Assembly: GCA_005877855.1 (NCBI GenBank)
Contig: VBOF01000106.1
Span: 1 to 5,986 of the forward strand
Source of the DNA: Nitrospirota bacterium
GTDB taxonomy: Bacteria; Nitrospirota; Nitrospiria; Nitrospirales; NS-4
Reading direction: 5' to 3'
DNA length: 5,986 nt
The notes beneath the pieces were generated by a model, which saw only the letters and a list, made by a program, of their open reading frames with translations, ran no database searches and was not told where the DNA came from. The stretch's first letter is position 1; every line of letters starts with the position of its first letter. A program made the position numbers and the translations under genes. Of the stretch, positions 4,667 to 5,986 are shown one piece after another.

Positions 4667-5986
4667 CCGCTGCCTGCCCGGCGTTTCCCCGCCCTGCATG
4701 CCCTGACAGCCGGGGCCACGCTCTTGGTCCTGCTGTTCTTCCTCTGCGCAGTCTTCCTCAGCGGAACCGTCTCTACCGCTGACGCCCAGTCCGACGAAGC
4801 GGCCCTCTTCACGGAAGGCTACCAGGCCTACCTCAAGGGGGACACCGACAAAGCGATCGCCGTGCTTACAAGTGTCTTGAAACAGTACCCCAACGGGAAG
4901 GTCAATGACCTAGTCCTCTACTGGCTGGGCAAGTCCTACCAGAAAGCCGGCCGCACCCAGGAAGCCATCGCCGCCTTCCGCGAATTGAAGGTGAAGTACC
5001 CGCGGAGCTCCATGTACGGGCACACCTTGCGGCAATTGGCGGCCCTGGAGAAACCTCTGGCAGAGAAGGCGCCGGCCGTTCGCGAAACAAAACCAGCGAT
5101 GAAGCCGCCTGCGCCCAAGCCGGTTCCGGCGCCGGAGGCGCCGCCGAAGGTGAAAGCCAAGCCTGTGCCCAAGCCGGAAGCTCCTCCAAAGGTAGTGGTA
5201 AAGCCCGAACCCGCACCGCCGGCCAAACCCGTGGTGCCGCCCCAAGTGGGGGAGAAGGAGCCTGCCAAGAGCGCCCGGCAAAAAGCCATCGAGTCCTATG
5301 AGCGCATCATCCGGGAAGCGCCCGACTCTCCTGAAGCCGCGAAGGCCCGAGAGCGGCTGGCAGACCTGCGAGCCGGCGCCAAGCCAGCTCCAGGGAAGCC
5401 GGGCCGCAGGCCTCCTCCAGTGGCGCCGACACGTCCCCCATTGGCAGCGCCACCGGCCGGCGAGACCGTCTTCCTCGTCGTGGAGCGGGTGGCAAGCGTG
5501 GATGTCGCGGAGGTGCGAGCCCAGTATGTCGCAACGTCAGGGGACTCGATCGTGGTGCCGTTTGTCATCACGAATCGAGGGAACGCGGAAGATGCGTTCC
5601 AGCTCACTTCGACGCTGCCACCATCCTTCCAGCCGGCGTTCTTCCACGATGTGGAGGGAACCGGTCAGGTCAGAGCCGAAGAGCCGTCCGTGACCGAGAC
5701 GCCGCGGCTGGGTATCGGCCAGAAGGCGCGGTTTGTGTTGCGCGCGCGGGTGCCGGTGGAGATGAGCGACGGCGTTGCGCAGGCGTTCGAGATCAAGGCC
5801 ACGTCCAAGTTCGATCCGTCCGTCTCCCAGGCTGCCCCTACGGCGCTCGTGGCGTCCGCGCCGTCGCTACGCGGGACACTGTTGGTGGACCGCACGAATG
5901 TCAAGCCGGGCGATACTCTCTCGTACACCTTGTCGCTGACGAACGCTGGCTCGGCGGATGCCCGCTCGGCGAGACTGGTCGTCACT
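4646..5986 (+). CDS. Exported TPR protein with Pro/Ala/Lys-rich linkers and DUF11-like domains (partial, 3' end outside window)
   Basis: The frame is open from 4646 to the window end (447 codons, no stop). Residues 1-48 form a Sec signal peptide: an arginine pair, a long Leu/Val/Phe core, and a likely cleavage after ADAQ. Residues about 50-132 are two TPR units of the YbgF/CpoB kind (EGYQAYLKGDTDKAIAVL; WLGKSYQKAGRTQEAIAAFRELKVKYP). A long Pro/Ala/Lys-rich linker follows (about 133-208), with repeated KP, PAP and APPK motifs. A third helical segment (ARQKAIESYERIIREAPDSPEAAKARERL) comes next, then a second proline-rich stretch (about 236-270). From about 272 the protein is beta-rich. The end (TLLVDRTNVKPGDTLSYTLSLTNAGSADARSARLVV) matches the DUF11-type repeat common in large cell-surface proteins. 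It probably spans periplasm and surface as a binding or structural protein. The GTG at 4646 is chosen for its GGAGG site. Function unknown. Confidence 0.85.
   Translation, partial: MPHGVPHPLPARRFPALHALTAGATLLVLLFFLCAVFLSGTVSTADAQSDEAALFTEGYQAYLKGDTDKAIAVLTSVLKQYPNGKVNDLVLYWLGKSYQKAGRTQEAIAAFRELKVKYPRSSMYGHTLRQLAALEKPLAEKAPAVRETKPAMKPPAPKPVPAPEAPPKVKAKPVPKPEAPPKVVVKPEPAPPAKPVVPPQVGEKEPAKSARQKAIESYERIIREAPDSPEAAKARERLADLRAGAKPAPGKPGRRPPPVAPTRPPLAAPPAGETVFLVVERVASVDVAEVRAQYVATSGDSIVVPFVITNRGNAEDAFQLTSTLPPSFQPAFFHDVEGTGQVRAEEPSVTETPRLGIGQKARFVLRARVPVEMSDGVAQAFEIKATSKFDPSVSQAAPTALVASAPSLRGTLLVDRTNVKPGDTLSYTLSLTNAGSADARSARLVVT

Noticed and set aside
4442..4699. An 85-residue minus-strand ORF
   Set aside because: It crosses the hairpin, the promoter and the start region of the TPR gene, with no motif; it is best explained as chance.
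4902..5289. Three overlapping minus-strand ORFs rich in Arg, Gly and Leu
   Set aside because: They are antisense to the GC-rich Pro/Ala/Lys linker; the low-complexity composition is a by-product of that coding strand.

Overview
The window looks like chromosomal DNA of a Gram-negative, moderately high-GC bacterium. Four products carry export signals for a diderm envelope: two lipoproteins, an outer-membrane beta-barrel and a TPR protein. The mix of RlpA, BON lipoprotein, YtxH protein, stand-alone receiver and PagL-like barrel reminds me of Nitrospira/Nitrospirota, but that is an impression from family content and has not been tested. There are no RNA genes, CRISPR arrays, insertion sequences or phage modules.

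Left part (1-2006, minus strand): a compact four-gene operon read right to left. A promoter with a perfect TTGACA -35 box (2001-2006) and a -10 at 1978-1983 leads into a lipid A 3-O-deacylase-like (PagL-type) barrel that appears to lack its catalytic C-terminal part. Next come a single-domain response regulator, the lytic-transglycosylase lipoprotein RlpA (TTG start one base after the regulator's stop) and a 69-residue exported cysteine-rich peptide whose cysteines follow an 11-residue period. The theme is the cell envelope.

Middle minus genes (2065-3074): a two-BON-domain lipoprotein and, downstream, a small basic cysteine-rich putative zinc-binding protein with a strong ribosome-binding site.

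Right part (3253-5986, plus strand): a possible 16-codon leader ORF overlaps (ATGA) the start of a 237-residue protein that joins a Cys/His cluster to TPR-like helices. Then comes a dyad/terminator region, a near-consensus sigma-54 promoter in front of a YtxH-domain stress-type protein, a strong hairpin, and a sigma-70 promoter driving a large exported protein (TPR, Pro/Ala/Lys-rich linkers, DUF11-like domains) that runs off the end of the window.

No complete new system is evident. The most interesting points are the cysteine-periodic peptide in the envelope operon, the truncated PagL-like barrel, the sigma-54 promoter with an upstream dyad, and the leader ORF coupled to the Cys-cluster/TPR protein.
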